From: Stentor coeruleus
Lineage: Eukaryota; Ciliophora; Heterotrichea; Heterotrichida; Stentoridae
Length of the DNA stretch: 26,217 bases
Assembly (NCBI GenBank): GCA_001970955.1
Contig: MPUH01001015.1
Coordinates: forward strand, 1 to 26,217
Reading direction: 5' to 3'
Below the pieces are notes generated by a model, which made no database searches, was not told where the DNA came from, and saw only the letters and a program-made list of their open reading frames with translations. Below, piece after piece: positions 17,377 through 26,217 of this stretch. Position numbers and translations under genes: made by a program. Each line of letters opens with the position of its first letter. Within the stretch, counting starts at the first letter, position 1.

Positions 17377-20300
17377 ATGTCAAAACGTCAACGTTCAAGC
17401 GTAGCTCTAAGTGCTAACAAAGACATGACAACTCTAGACTTCAAACTAAGCCTTCTAAAATCCACAGAACCCTCCAACGAATGGACTTCCTTATTTGTAT
17501 CAAGTGAAGTTATGTGCGTTCTAATGACCACAGATGAGAAATTAATCATAGCAGGACAAAGCGATGGGACAATCTCTTTATTCAAACTTGGAGAAGAAAC
17601 TGAAGAAAGACTTGGAAGTCATAAAGCAGAAGTAAAATGCATAGCATCAACTTCAGATAGTGCAGTATTAATATCAGGTAGCTACGATACACTTATATCA
17701 GTCTGGGGATTAACTCCTCCACGGAAAATATCAGATCTTGAAGGTCATACATCAAATGTTTTAGCAGTAGTTGTGACTAATGATGATAAACATGCTATAT
17801 CTTCAAGTAATGATCGTACTGTGCTTATATGGAATTTATTAGATTTGAATCTTGAGACAAAAATTGATGGACTTAGTGTTATTGGATATTCATTAAGCCT
17901 TAGTACTGATAGTAGTTTATTAGCTGTTGGGTGTAATGATTCAACTATTAGGGTATGGAGTTTTAGAGAAAGTAGAGAACAGTTTAGATTAGTAGGACAT
18001 GAAATGCCAATATATTCATTGTGTATTAGTGATGATATGAGTTTTATAGTATCAGCGAGTATTGATAAAACAGTGAGGAAGTGGAGTTTGAAGAATGGTA
18101 AACAGGAAAGGGTTATTGGGGAATGTAATGATAGTATTAGATGTGTTACTTTGACTAGTGATGATAAGTATGCGATATATGGAAGGTATAATGGGAGGCT
18201 GACTATTGCTTCGGTTGTTGGAGCTTTTGAAGAAGTCAATATTCCAGCTTTTACAACAGCGGTGAATTGCTTATACGTCACGAAATCAAGCAACTTCCTA
18301 ATCTCCGGGTCCAACGAATGCAACCTAAAAGTTCACAAACTTTCCGACTACCCCACCGAAACCATTCTCGAAGGTCACAAACGTGAAATCAACAATATCG
18401 ACATAAGCCCAGATTATCGTTATATAGCTTCAGCTTCCCACGATCACAGCGTCCTTATCTGGTCTTTTTCCGAAACTTCTCCAATAGGAAGTCTTCAAGG
18501 TCATAAAGCAGAAGTTTATTGTGTAGCATTCACAGGAGATTCTCGTTGTATATCAGGAGGTGTTGATGAAGTTCTTAAAGTATGGGACTTACAAAATTTT
18601 AGTCAAATAGAAGATCTTAAAGGTCATGAAGAATCAGTAAGAAGTTTAGCTGTAACTCCAGATGACAAAAAAGTAGTAAGTGGTTCAATGGATAAAACAA
18701 TTCGAGTATGGAGTTTAAAAAGCTATGAAGAAATTTTTGTACTTAAAGGTCATGAATTTATGGTCAACTGTGTAGCTAGTAAAAATTCGAAATATGCAGT
18801 TTCTGGTAGTAATGATCATACAATCCGTGTATGGGATATAAGAAAAGGGGTGAATATTTCTATACTTAAAGAACATAAAGCAGAAATTTCAAGTATTGCT
18901 ATTACAACAAATAAAAAGAAATTCATCGCTGGTGGCAGGGATGGACGGGTTAGTATATGGAGTATGAAATTCCATCATCTTGAAGCTTTTCTTATAAGCG
19001 ATGATACAACTATTAACAAATTATGTTTAAGTGGAGATAGTCTGTTTATTTTCACCCAACATGAAAATAAAACTATAAAACTATGGAGTTTACCAGATAA
19101 ACAATTACTAGGGAACTTATACGAACATAAAAAAATCTTATCTTTAGCCAGCTCAGGAGATAATGAATGGTTGGTTATATCGACTACAAATAAACTTAGA
19201 ATTATCCGTAGTCCATTATCTTCAAAAGTTCAATATACAATAGTTCCATATGAATATTCATTTTTATTTCGAGCACAAGTATATAGATTATTACATGGTA
19301 ATCAAAAAGCACTTATTCAAGATTGTTTAAATTGTGTGTTTTTACCATGGAATGTAAATCTATTACATGTTATAAGTTATATGAATTTTCCCAAACTTCT
19401 TAAATTGGCTATAAGTCAAGGGGCGAAATTTTTAGGATCTGAAGCTGGAGAAACTCCACTTACAGTCTCACTTAAACGTCGAAGTAAATTTTGTGCAGAA
19501 ATTCTTATAAAACGTATTCCAAGAGAATTATATGAAAAAAACAATTCTATATTTGAATATATTGGAGAAATACTTGGAACGCTTAATAGAGCTAGTTTAC
19601 GATCTTTACATACTTTATATGATGCTGCTTTTCCTGTTGTCACAGATAAAACCCTGCCGAAATTTGGTAAGTTTTTAAGAACCCCACCGATTATTATATT
19701 GTCTGATAACCCGAGTATAAATAGTCAGAATTTTTTAGATATCACTTCAGTCTCTGAAGAACTTGTTGATATTGAAATTGAATTCAGACAAAGTTTATTA
19801 AAACTTGACCTTGAACAAGGTTCAGAAGAAAGTATAAAGTTTATCAAAACTCTGAAACACTGTAAAAATCCTGAGGTTTTTAGAAGCGAGTTAGTCAAAG
19901 TTATACTTTTATATAAATGGAGACAGAATCTTCCTGCGCTTATGTCTCAAGCATGTGTTTATTTATGTTTAGTTATTGCCCTTATGGTACAAACTGTAAT
20001 AAGAGATTCCCCAGGTACACTGATTGTTATATTGTTTTTCAATACATTGTTTTTGATATATGAAGGTTTACAGTTGAAAATGCGTCTTAGGAGTTATTTT
20101 TTGAGTTATTGGAATATATTGGATTTGACTAGGATTTTTTTTTTATATGCTTATCCTATACTTGTTTTTAGTAATAGTGGGAATAGATTAGCTGAAGATA
20201 CTTTACTTGCTATTGCTAATGCTATGTGTTGGATTAGGCTTATTGGATTTGTTAGGGTTTTTGATCAGACTAGATATATGATTAGGATGTGTGCGGAGGT

Positions 20301-20988
20301 CGTTAAGGAAATGGGACCTTTTATGCTGATTTTTATTACAGCTATTGCGGGGTTAGTTCTTAGTTATTATGCAGAATCTAGTTCGGTTTATTCTTTTAAG
20401 GAACTTGTTGTTAATATTTATTCTTTGTCATATGGACAGTTTAATATTGATGGAGATACTGAGCTACAGAAGTTTGTATTTGTTGTTGCTAGTATTATAT
20501 TAACACTTATATTACTGAATTTGATTATTGCTCTTATGGGTGACGTCTTTCAACAAGTCAAAAGTGCTATTGATATTGCAGATAGAAGAGAAATGGCTAG
20601 TATAATTCTTGAGGTAGATTCAATTATGTGGCTTAGAAGATTTAAGAAAAAAGTTGTTAGAAAATATATCCAACAATGCTCGATCGCTGAAAGTAGACGG
20701 TTGAAAAATGAGTCACAACAAGAAATGGAAGAAATTCTTCAGGTTTTGGCGAATATCGAACAAAGATCGAAAATCACTGATAAAACTCTTAAAGATGTGT
20801 TTGGAACTTTTTCGAAAATACAGCTTTTAGATAAAACTAATGGGGATGAAAAAGTTATTGAGTTGCTGGGTGAGATAAAAGCAGAAATTAAAGATACAAA
20901 GAAAGAGATAAGGCTTGAAATGATGAAGACTAAACTTGATATTGCGGAAATTAGGAAGGAAGTTGGTAAGATTAAAACGAATAAATAA
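17377..20988 (+). CDS. WD40-ankyrin-TRP-type cation channel fusion
   Basis: A 1203-residue single-exon protein. Residues about 45-612 hold fourteen WD40 repeats, enough for two seven-bladed propellers; many keep the GH and WS/WD marks, and repeats 6, 7 and 14 are weak. Ankyrin-like repeats follow at about 659-725 (LLH 662-664, GETPLT 691-696). Six hydrophobic helices then lie at about 856-875, 880-898, 911-931, 940-962, 976-998 and 1033-1058, with a pore loop (SYGQFNIDGD, 1018-1027) before the last. Helix 6 ends LLNLIIALMGDVF, closely like TRPV/TRPA channels, and a TRP-box-like helix and coiled coil (about 1085-1200) follow. It is probably a non-selective or calcium-permeable channel gated through its propellers. 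S4 has few positive charges (Arg954, Arg960), so strong voltage gating is unlikely. The frame is continuous throughout, arguing against a mis-joined fusion. Confidence 0.9.
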   Translation: MSKRQRSSVALSANKDMTTLDFKLSLLKSTEPSNEWTSLFVSSEVMCVLMTTDEKLIIAGQSDGTISLFKLGEETEERLGSHKAEVKCIASTSDSAVLISGSYDTLISVWGLTPPRKISDLEGHTSNVLAVVVTNDDKHAISSSNDRTVLIWNLLDLNLETKIDGLSVIGYSLSLSTDSSLLAVGCNDSTIRVWSFRESREQFRLVGHEMPIYSLCISDDMSFIVSASIDKTVRKWSLKNGKQERVIGECNDSIRCVTLTSDDKYAIYGRYNGRLTIASVVGAFEEVNIPAFTTAVNCLYVTKSSNFLISGSNECNLKVHKLSDYPTETILEGHKREINNIDISPDYRYIASASHDHSVLIWSFSETSPIGSLQGHKAEVYCVAFTGDSRCISGGVDEVLKVWDLQNFSQIEDLKGHEESVRSLAVTPDDKKVVSGSMDKTIRVWSLKSYEEIFVLKGHEFMVNCVASKNSKYAVSGSNDHTIRVWDIRKGVNISILKEHKAEISSIAITTNKKKFIAGGRDGRVSIWSMKFHHLEAFLISDDTTINKLCLSGDSLFIFTQHENKTIKLWSLPDKQLLGNLYEHKKILSLASSGDNEWLVISTTNKLRIIRSPLSSKVQYTIVPYEYSFLFRAQVYRLLHGNQKALIQDCLNCVFLPWNVNLLHVISYMNFPKLLKLAISQGAKFLGSEAGETPLTVSLKRRSKFCAEILIKRIPRELYEKNNSIFEYIGEILGTLNRASLRSLHTLYDAAFPVVTDKTLPKFGKFLRTPPIIILSDNPSINSQNFLDITSVSEELVDIEIEFRQSLLKLDLEQGSEESIKFIKTLKHCKNPEVFRSELVKVILLYKWRQNLPALMSQACVYLCLVIALMVQTVIRDSPGTLIVILFFNTLFLIYEGLQLKMRLRSYFLSYWNILDLTRIFFLYAYPILVFSNSGNRLAEDTLLAIANAMCWIRLIGFVRVFDQTRYMIRMCAEVVKEMGPFMLIFITAIAGLVLSYYAESSSVYSFKELVVNIYSLSYGQFNIDGDTELQKFVFVVASIILTLILLNLIIALMGDVFQQVKSAIDIADRREMASIILEVDSIMWLRRFKKKVVRKYIQQCSIAESRRLKNESQQEMEEILQVLANIEQRSKITDKTLKDVFGTFSKIQLLDKTNGDEKVIELLGEIKAEIKDTKKEIRLEMMKTKLDIAEIRKEVGKIKTNK

Positions 20989-21180
20989 AGGAAATAGATT
21001 AAGTTGTTAATTGATTTAGTAATTTATAAATATAGAGGGAAATATTTTTAAGATTTATATTATGAGAGATATTTTGTCGTTAAGAGTATTAATGTTTTGA
21101 TATTCTATCAATGTTCTATGATATTTATAAAAGAATATCATAATGATTTATTATAAGTTTATGTTAAAATAATCACATTA

Positions 21181-21774
21181 ATGATTGCGAACTCTTGCGT
21201 AGAAAATCTTTCATCAAAGTTATATCAAGAATACTCAGCAAAGCTTCATAAAAAACGTTTAGAAGAAATAAAGCATCGAAATAACTGGTCTTTAAGCACT
21301 TCTTTTGACTATTCACGAAAAGAACCAAAAAAAGCAGGCAGTTTTATACAAGTTGCCAAAGCTAACGAAATAATAAGAGAAAATCGTATCCTCTATGGAA
21401 AACTAACAACAATTTCAGAAAGAAAATTAGGCCAAAAACCTCTGCCAAGCTATAAAACCCCAAAAACTTTAAATTACCCCTCTCGACGCAAACAAACTGA
21501 AAAAATCATAAAAGAAAACCAAGAATTCATGCAAAGGCTCATTGAAAAACCGGCGAATTTTTCAGTTAAAAAATTCAAACTTGAGTACGAAATCAAAAAA
21601 AAGTACAAAGAAAACCTCTCAAAACAAAAAATCCTCGAAAGAATCCAAAAGTTAGTCAAAAACCACCCAATTTCCTCTTTTATCGAATCTATAAGTCGAG
21701 GTGAAAATTCCCACGACCTAAAAAAAAAACGCAATTCTTCTGTTGCCCTACAAAGTTCTGACCCCCTTTCATAG
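21181..21774 (+). CDS. CFAP97 (KIAA1430)-like ciliary protein
   Basis: A 197-residue basic protein. Two blocks match the CFAP97/KIAA1430 pattern: an early ANEIIRENRILYGKL helix (61-75), then RRKQTEKIIKENQEFMQRL (102-120) followed by KPANFSVKKF (123-132) and a basic helix. This family (hemingway in Drosophila) is found in ciliated organisms and needed for motile cilia and sperm tails. The tail (about 165-197) is Ser-rich and likely disordered. The match is from memory of the pattern and the order of its parts. The gene has no intron; the stop is TAG. It converges with the minus-strand kinase gene, 231 bp apart. Confidence 0.75.
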   Translation: MIANSCVENLSSKLYQEYSAKLHKKRLEEIKHRNNWSLSTSFDYSRKEPKKAGSFIQVAKANEIIRENRILYGKLTTISERKLGQKPLPSYKTPKTLNYPSRRKQTEKIIKENQEFMQRLIEKPANFSVKKFKLEYEIKKKYKENLSKQKILERIQKLVKNHPISSFIESISRGENSHDLKKKRNSSVALQSSDPLS

Positions 21775-22005
21775 AATAAATTTTAACCAAATTAGTATTA
21801 GAATATCTTAATATTATTATAAAATTAACACCTTCAACTATATTTATACAGAAAAATTTGATTATAATAAGATATCTTATAATATAATATTTTAAATATA
21901 CAAGGTCATATAAGTAAAAATCTATTCCAATATCAAATTATATATCTCTTATGTTAAAACCTTCTAAAAATTTACTTTAATTAGTTATTATTATTTCTCT
22001 ATAAA

Positions 22006-23631
22006 TTATCTTTCCGTACAGCCGATATTAAAAATGTTTGCAACCCTAGCAAAAAAGCTGCTTTTCTGCTTTGGTTTTTTCGCTATAATCTTCTGTTGTC
22101 TCGGTGCTTCCAACTGTTCCTGGAGTAATTGAAGTTCTTTTAGCCTATTTTCAAAAGCACTAGCATCATATGCACTATTTTTAGGTACATCCTTATCTTC
22201 ATTACTATCATTGCTTCTACTCTCACTACTAAAACTAAAACTATCAGAACTAGGTTTTTGATTAACCCCATTATTAGAAGATTCACTTCTTATCCCTTGT
22301 ATTGGCATAGGTGAAATACTCCCTGAACTTTTTTCAGATAACATTTTTCTTTTAAACCTAGTATCAACAGCAACAGAAGTTATCGGAGTCCTAGGGGGTT
22401 TTCCTCCAGATTGTTTATATGAAGGTGGGTAGTTTTTATTTAATTTCATTTCAAATTCTTTTTCCTCACATTCTTCTACAGGTTTTTCTTTAGATAATCT
22501 TGGTATTGTTGGTCTTGAAGGACTTTCTTCATAATTCCTAACGATTTCAGGGATAATCATAATTTTGTTTCCCTTTTCAAAACTAATCTCACAGACTAGA
22601 CCTTGAGAATTTATAATAATCCCTTCACCATATTCTTCAACGTTTATATTAGACCCAGGGGAAAAATTGTCGAAATTGACTTTATCTTTATAAACAATTG
22701 GAATAAATTTACTAAACCAAGGGTGTTTAAGTATTGTTAATACATTTGGTCTATTTTCAGGGTTATCTTGAAGGATAGTTTTTATTAGATCTTTACATTC
22801 AACTGATGTGTTTTCTGAGAATTTAAAAACTCCTTGTCTTATAAGCCGAGATTTCTCAGCATCAGATTTGGCATTAAATGGAGGTCGGCCATGAGTCATT
22901 TCGAAAAGTAAAACCCCTAAAGCCCAGATATCAACTTTATTTGTGTAATGGTTACCCCGGAGAATCTCTGGGGCCATATAATCTAAAGTTCCACAATAAG
23001 TACTTCGTTCTTCAGTACCTTCAGCACACCAGCCAAAGTCACAAATTTTAGCAAGGTTATTTGATGTTAGAAGTACATTTTCAGGTTTAACATCTCTATG
23101 GATTATAGATTTATCATGTAAATAATGAATCCCACAACATACTTGAGTAAAATAATAAAATGATTCTTCTTCACTTAAACGTTTTTTTTTTCTTATATAA
23201 TGAAACAAGTTCCCTTTTTCAGCATATTCTAATATCAGATATAAATTGTCTATATCTTCCATATGCCCAAATAATCTGATTATATTCCCATGGATAAGTT
23301 TTTTTTGTACTGAAATTTCCCTATACATAAGTTTTAATGTTGCTGACCTATGCAAGTTTTTTTTCTTTATAACTTTTAATGCATAATATGTTCTTGAATT
23401 TATATGCTGGACTAATTGTACTTCACCATATGCTCCTTTACCTAAAGATTTGTTTTGTTTAGCAGGAAGGAAATCTTTTAGGCTATAAGTGTTTTGTGAG
23501 CACAATTTTTTATGACCAGCTTTCCAATCTTGAAGTCTGCATTCATTTGAACAGTATTTAGCATTAAGACAATGTCGACATAGTTTTTGATTTCTAACAA
23601 TGTTCCTACATTGATCAAAGCTGCATTCCAT
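22006..23631 (-). CDS. MYND zinc finger fused to Aurora-like kinase
   Basis: A 541-residue single-exon protein. The amino terminus is a MYND-type finger: Cys3, Cys8, Cys18, Cys21, Cys27, Cys31, His40 and Cys44, with the typical DW at 35-36. The first pair is spaced C-x4-C rather than C-x2-C. The kinase starts at about 54: Gly-loop GKGAYGEV (64-71), Lys86, Glu105, HRDVKPEN (178-185), DFGWC (198-202) and CGTLDYMAPE (213-222). DFGW and CGTLDY are Aurora family signatures; PLK-type polo boxes are absent. The tail after about 325 is Ser/Pro/Lys-rich, with a helical EL/Q segment near 490. MYND domains bind proline-rich peptides, so the finger may dock the kinase to partners. A mitotic or ciliary role is inferred. 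The stop is TAA. Confidence 0.92.
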   Translation of the reverse strand: MECSFDQCRNIVRNQKLCRHCLNAKYCSNECRLQDWKAGHKKLCSQNTYSLKDFLPAKQNKSLGKGAYGEVQLVQHINSRTYYALKVIKKKNLHRSATLKLMYREISVQKKLIHGNIIRLFGHMEDIDNLYLILEYAEKGNLFHYIRKKKRLSEEESFYYFTQVCCGIHYLHDKSIIHRDVKPENVLLTSNNLAKICDFGWCAEGTEERSTYCGTLDYMAPEILRGNHYTNKVDIWALGVLLFEMTHGRPPFNAKSDAEKSRLIRQGVFKFSENTSVECKDLIKTILQDNPENRPNVLTILKHPWFSKFIPIVYKDKVNFDNFSPGSNINVEEYGEGIIINSQGLVCEISFEKGNKIMIIPEIVRNYEESPSRPTIPRLSKEKPVEECEEKEFEMKLNKNYPPSYKQSGGKPPRTPITSVAVDTRFKRKMLSEKSSGSISPMPIQGIRSESSNNGVNQKPSSDSFSFSSESRSNDSNEDKDVPKNSAYDASAFENRLKELQLLQEQLEAPRQQKIIAKKPKQKSSFFARVANIFNIGCTER

Positions 23632-23667
23632 ATTAATTATTTGTAAAATAATTTTAGAAGGTTTTTT

Positions 23668-23838
23668 AACTGTTGATGTTAAGAAGGTTTATTGAGATTT
23701 AAGATTAGTTAATAAGGGGATGGTGTTTAGAAGTAAGTTTTAGGCTTGGTGNAACTGTTGATGTTAGGAAGGTTTTTATTGAGATTTAAGATTAGTTAAT
23801 AAGGGGATGGTGTTTAGAAGTAAGTTTTAGGCTTGGTG
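23668..23838. repeat. Duplication across a single N (assembly overlap)
   Basis: Bases 23668-23751 (84 nt) and 23753-23838 (86 nt) match except for one substitution and two extra T in a poly-T run. The N is at 23752. The duplicated part includes the stop of the FAIM-like gene, so the true spacing to the kinase gene is about 85 nt shorter. Confidence 0.88.
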
Positions 23839-24710
23839 ATGGTATCTCGGGATGTGAAGAAATTATGGTTAATACTAGGATTAGGTATATTTATTAGTGA
23901 GGTTTGTGATCTTTCAGTTAGGAAGTTGGATGTTGGGTAATTTAGAGGTATTGATGTTTTTAGGTTTTTTTGTATATTAGGATTGATTTTAGAATTTGTG
24001 TGTTGATTATTCTGGTTAAGTAAAGGTATTAGATTAGTTGGAGGTTTGTATTTGGGGGAATTTTCAGATGATGTAAGTGAATCTGAGTTTTCAAAAGGAT
24101 TACGTGAAGATGATAAAGGTTCAGATAAAATATCGACAAGGAGATCTTGTGGAGATGGTTTTGATAGATCGAATATATTAAGAGGGGTTATTTGAGGTTT
24201 TTGACTGATAAAAGTTTTGGGTGTTGGAGATGGGTCATTGGATTTTATAGATTTTGATTGAGGGTTTGAATTAGGTTTTTCGATAAGGGTCAGATCTTTT
24301 TCAGGGAAACCGAAATTATCTTTTTCCCAGTGGATGTTTTTTATAGGCTGATTTTTAAGACTTGGTTTTTCAGGTAGTGAAAAGTTATTTTTTAATGAGG
24401 CTAATGTGGATGAAAAGGTTTTATAGTCAATTTGCATATCGAAATGGGCGTTAGTGATTTCATAGATGATTACTTTGTGCTTTGGTATTGGGACTTCATA
24501 TTTAGAACCTATTCCTGAAGCCTTTGTTTCAATAATTTTATTCCCTTCAAGAACTATTGTACGCTTTCCGCTTATCCGGCTTGAATAAAGATCTAATGAT
24601 AGTTGGTTCCCATCTAGTTCAAATTTCCAGCAAAAATGTTTTTTTGATTTTTTGATAAGTTTTCCGACATTGAGTATCTCTAATGATATTGGTTTAAAAG
24701 ATTTTGACAT
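23814..24710 (-). CDS. FAIM-like beta domain protein with disordered NPF tail
   Basis: A 298-residue single-exon protein. Residues about 22-100 form a predicted beta domain: HFCWKFELDGNQL, SSRISGKR (43-50) and FDMQIDYKTF (90-99). The order of Trp-Lys-Phe, Ser-Gly-Lys-Arg and a closing IDxxxF strand resembles FAIM1-type domains common in protists and animals; this is a weak, pattern-level match. The rest (about 105-298) is Pro/Ser/Asn-rich and disordered. It contains one NPF (204-206) and a DLL (189-191), short motifs that can bind EH domains or clathrin/adaptors, so a trafficking role is possible but speculative. The upstream strand is C-rich in the minus sense, as for other genes. The stop is TAA. 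Confidence 0.7.
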   Translation of the reverse strand: MSKSFKPISLEILNVGKLIKKSKKHFCWKFELDGNQLSLDLYSSRISGKRTIVLEGNKIIETKASGIGSKYEVPIPKHKVIIYEITNAHFDMQIDYKTFSSTLASLKNNFSLPEKPSLKNQPIKNIHWEKDNFGFPEKDLTLIEKPNSNPQSKSIKSNDPSPTPKTFISQKPQITPLNIFDLSKPSPQDLLVDILSEPLSSSRNPFENSDSLTSSENSPKYKPPTNLIPLLNQNNQHTNSKINPNIQKNLKTSIPLNYPTSNFLTERSQTSLINIPNPSINHNFFTSRDTITKPKTYF

Positions 24711-25657
24711 TTTATTTTATAGCCAATGAGTTTTATATTTGTAATCGATAATTGTTAGTATCATTAAATTAATTTACAACTGAAGATAGAGAGAGAAAAT
24801 AATATCTTAGTTATTATTAGAACTACCGAGTGGGAAAAACTATTAAATATGTTATAAGTTTTAATAAAAAGTTCAAATAACTTCTTAAAACTTAGATGAT
24901 TTAATATATGATTGTTATATAAAATATACTTTAAAATAAATTTAGATAGATGAATAAATAAGATTATCATCAGATATAATAATTTTTTTTTTTTGAAATA
25001 GCGAATTAAGATAAAGTTTTCAAAAGGAATTATATATATTAAACAAATAGATATTTAAAGAAAATGGGGTAATGCCAACATANAATGCCAACATAAATGG
25101 ACTTCTTATTGATAATTTATACTAGATTCAAAATTAATTACAACGAATAGTCCAGATATTATAATAAACAATAGTAATTTACCTTACAATAAATGCTAGT
25201 GTATTTAGTATACATAATAAAATGAACTTATAAAAAATTATAATATAAATAATTATCAGCACTTTCTTCCCTAAACATAAATCAATATAATCTATACTTT
25301 AACAATTTTGCAACCCCTAATTTCACAATAAAACCAAATACCTATTTTCCATAATTCTATTTTACAAGCAAATCAGAATTCCAATTTTTTTCTAAATTCC
25401 TCATAAACCTCCATCAAAAAAATTTCCTAAGTACCCTCTCAACCTAAAAATCTATATTTTCCCTCAAAACAACTCTAAAACCTAAACTTCACAACTTATA
25501 CAACCCTCCTCTATTTTCAATCATATTCAAGAATTTCTTTCACAATCCTCTTCAGAATAATAAATACAACCAACTAATAAACTAATCCAAACCATCACTA
25601 ATAAATCATCCTAGGGAGTATATTGAGAAAATGAAATACTCAGTCATATAAATAAAA
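24711..25657. other. Intergenic region, contains an N gap
   Basis: No gene is seen. The left two thirds are AT-rich; from about 25270 the plus strand is C-rich and G-poor, leading to the SCOT start. A 12-nt direct duplication (25071-25082 and 25084-25095) flanks the N at 25083. Confidence 0.55.
25071..25095. repeat. 12-nt duplication across a single N
   Basis: The sequence aatgccaacata occurs on both sides of the N at 25083. It follows the same pattern as the other three N positions and is likely an overlap left in the assembly. Confidence 0.8.
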
Positions 25658-26217
25658 ATGCACCATACAATTCGTAGGTACATCAATAAAGTGTTCACTA
25701 ATTCTGCACAAGCAATTGGGGATATGAAAAGTGGAAGTTCTCTAATAGTCGGAGGATTTGGTTTGTGTGGCGTTCCTGAGAACCTTCTCAGGGCATTATC
25801 TTCATCCGGCCTCAGGGAGCTCACAGTCTATTCCACATTAGCTGGGACAACAGATCAAGGACTTGGTCTTTTAACAAAGAAAAAAATGATTCATGCCCTT
25901 CATACGTCATATATAGGAGAAAACACAGAAGCTGAACGTCAATACCTAAATGGGGAAATTGAACTTCATATAACTCCAATGGGTTCACTTATAGAAAGAA
26001 TCAGAGCAGGTAGTAACGGAATACTAGGTTTTTATTGTCGTACCGGGACAGGGACAATGATTGAAGAAGGGGGTTTTCCAATCAAATACTTCCGTGGGGG
26101 TAAAGGTGTTGAAAGATACTCAATAGCCAAGCATACAAAAATGCATAATGATAAAGTTTACGTATACGAAGACTCAATCACAGCAGATTTCGCTTTTGTT
26201 AAAGCATGGAAAGCAGA
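25658..26217 (+). CDS. OXCT1: Succinyl-CoA:3-ketoacid CoA-transferase, N-terminal part
   Basis: The frame is open to the window edge (186 codons), so this is a partial gene. It matches the alpha part of SCOT: a GGFGLCGVPENL loop, GLGLL, SYIGENTEAERQYL, GEIELHITPMGSL, ERIRAGS and SITADFAFVKAWKA. SCOT transfers CoA from succinyl-CoA to acetoacetate in the mitochondrial matrix, allowing ketone-body use. The catalytic Glu lies in the beta part beyond the window. ATG 25658 is chosen because an in-frame TAA at 25649-25651 closes the frame just upstream. Only about 11 residues (starting MHHTIRRYINK) precede the conserved region, so the presequence is short but basic, which still suits mitochondrial import. 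Confidence 0.93.
   Translation, partial: MHHTIRRYINKVFTNSAQAIGDMKSGSSLIVGGFGLCGVPENLLRALSSSGLRELTVYSTLAGTTDQGLGLLTKKKMIHALHTSYIGENTEAERQYLNGEIELHITPMGSLIERIRAGSNGILGFYCRTGTGTMIEEGGFPIKYFRGGKGVERYSIAKHTKMHNDKVYVYEDSITADFAFVKAWKA

Noticed and set aside
17745..18323. Minus-strand 192-codon open frame
   Set aside because: It lies opposite the WD40 repeats and its sequence shows no family features; it is a shadow of a strongly conserved coding region.
25606..25824. Minus-strand 72-codon open frame
   Set aside because: It overlaps the plus-strand SCOT gene, whose product matches a known enzyme along its full length.

Overview
This looks like macronuclear DNA of a heterotrich ciliate, most probably Stentor or a close relative. 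The window is AT-rich, genes are tightly packed on both strands, and all genes read in the standard code. The decisive clue is the introns: four stop-removing GT...AG introns were found in two genes, and each is exactly 15 nt. Fifteen-nucleotide introns with a standard code are the known signature of Stentor coeruleus. UAA/UAG are not recoded as in Tetrahymena or Paramecium, and no gene needs UGA as a sense codon. A short interstitial block of the heterotrich telomere unit (permutation of CCCTAACA) near 15.2 kb fits the same assignment.

Layout. 1-4360 (+): the tail of an unknown gene, a secreted DOMON-domain protein, a long coiled-coil protein and the Arf-like GTPase ARL1. 4438-8027 (-): a tandem-FHA protein with two 15-nt introns, a stretch of broken coding sequence, and a protein made of five calponin-homology-like domains. 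8351-13830 (+): a CEP70-like coiled-coil protein, a FYVE-like zinc finger fused to a PAK/STE20-type kinase (two 15-nt introns), a B-box/RING zinc-finger protein, ribosomal protein uS19 (RPS15), and a small coiled-coil protein ending in a CAAX-like box but with one frame break. 13831-15349 has no gene; its right half is strongly C-rich and holds the telomere-like repeats. 15544-21774 (+): a CDPK whose kinase core is degenerate, a 1203-residue fusion of fourteen WD40 repeats, ankyrin-like repeats and a six-helix TRP-type channel, and a CFAP97-like ciliary protein. 22006-24710 (-): a MYND zinc finger fused to an Aurora-like kinase, and a protein with a FAIM-like beta domain. From 25658 (+): the amino-terminal part of mitochondrial succinyl-CoA:3-ketoacid CoA-transferase, running off the end.

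Theme. Most genes are unrelated single-copy neighbours, not an operon. Several belong to the ciliate cortex, cilium and calcium-signalling machinery (CEP70-like, CFAP97-like, CH-domain, CDPK, TRP channel), and three are kinases joined to a sensor or zinc-binding module. The most unusual item is the WD40-ankyrin-TRP channel.

Assembly caution. All four single-N positions are flanked by near-identical direct copies (12 to 183 nt). They look like unmerged contig overlaps, not real tandem repeats, so distances across them are inflated.
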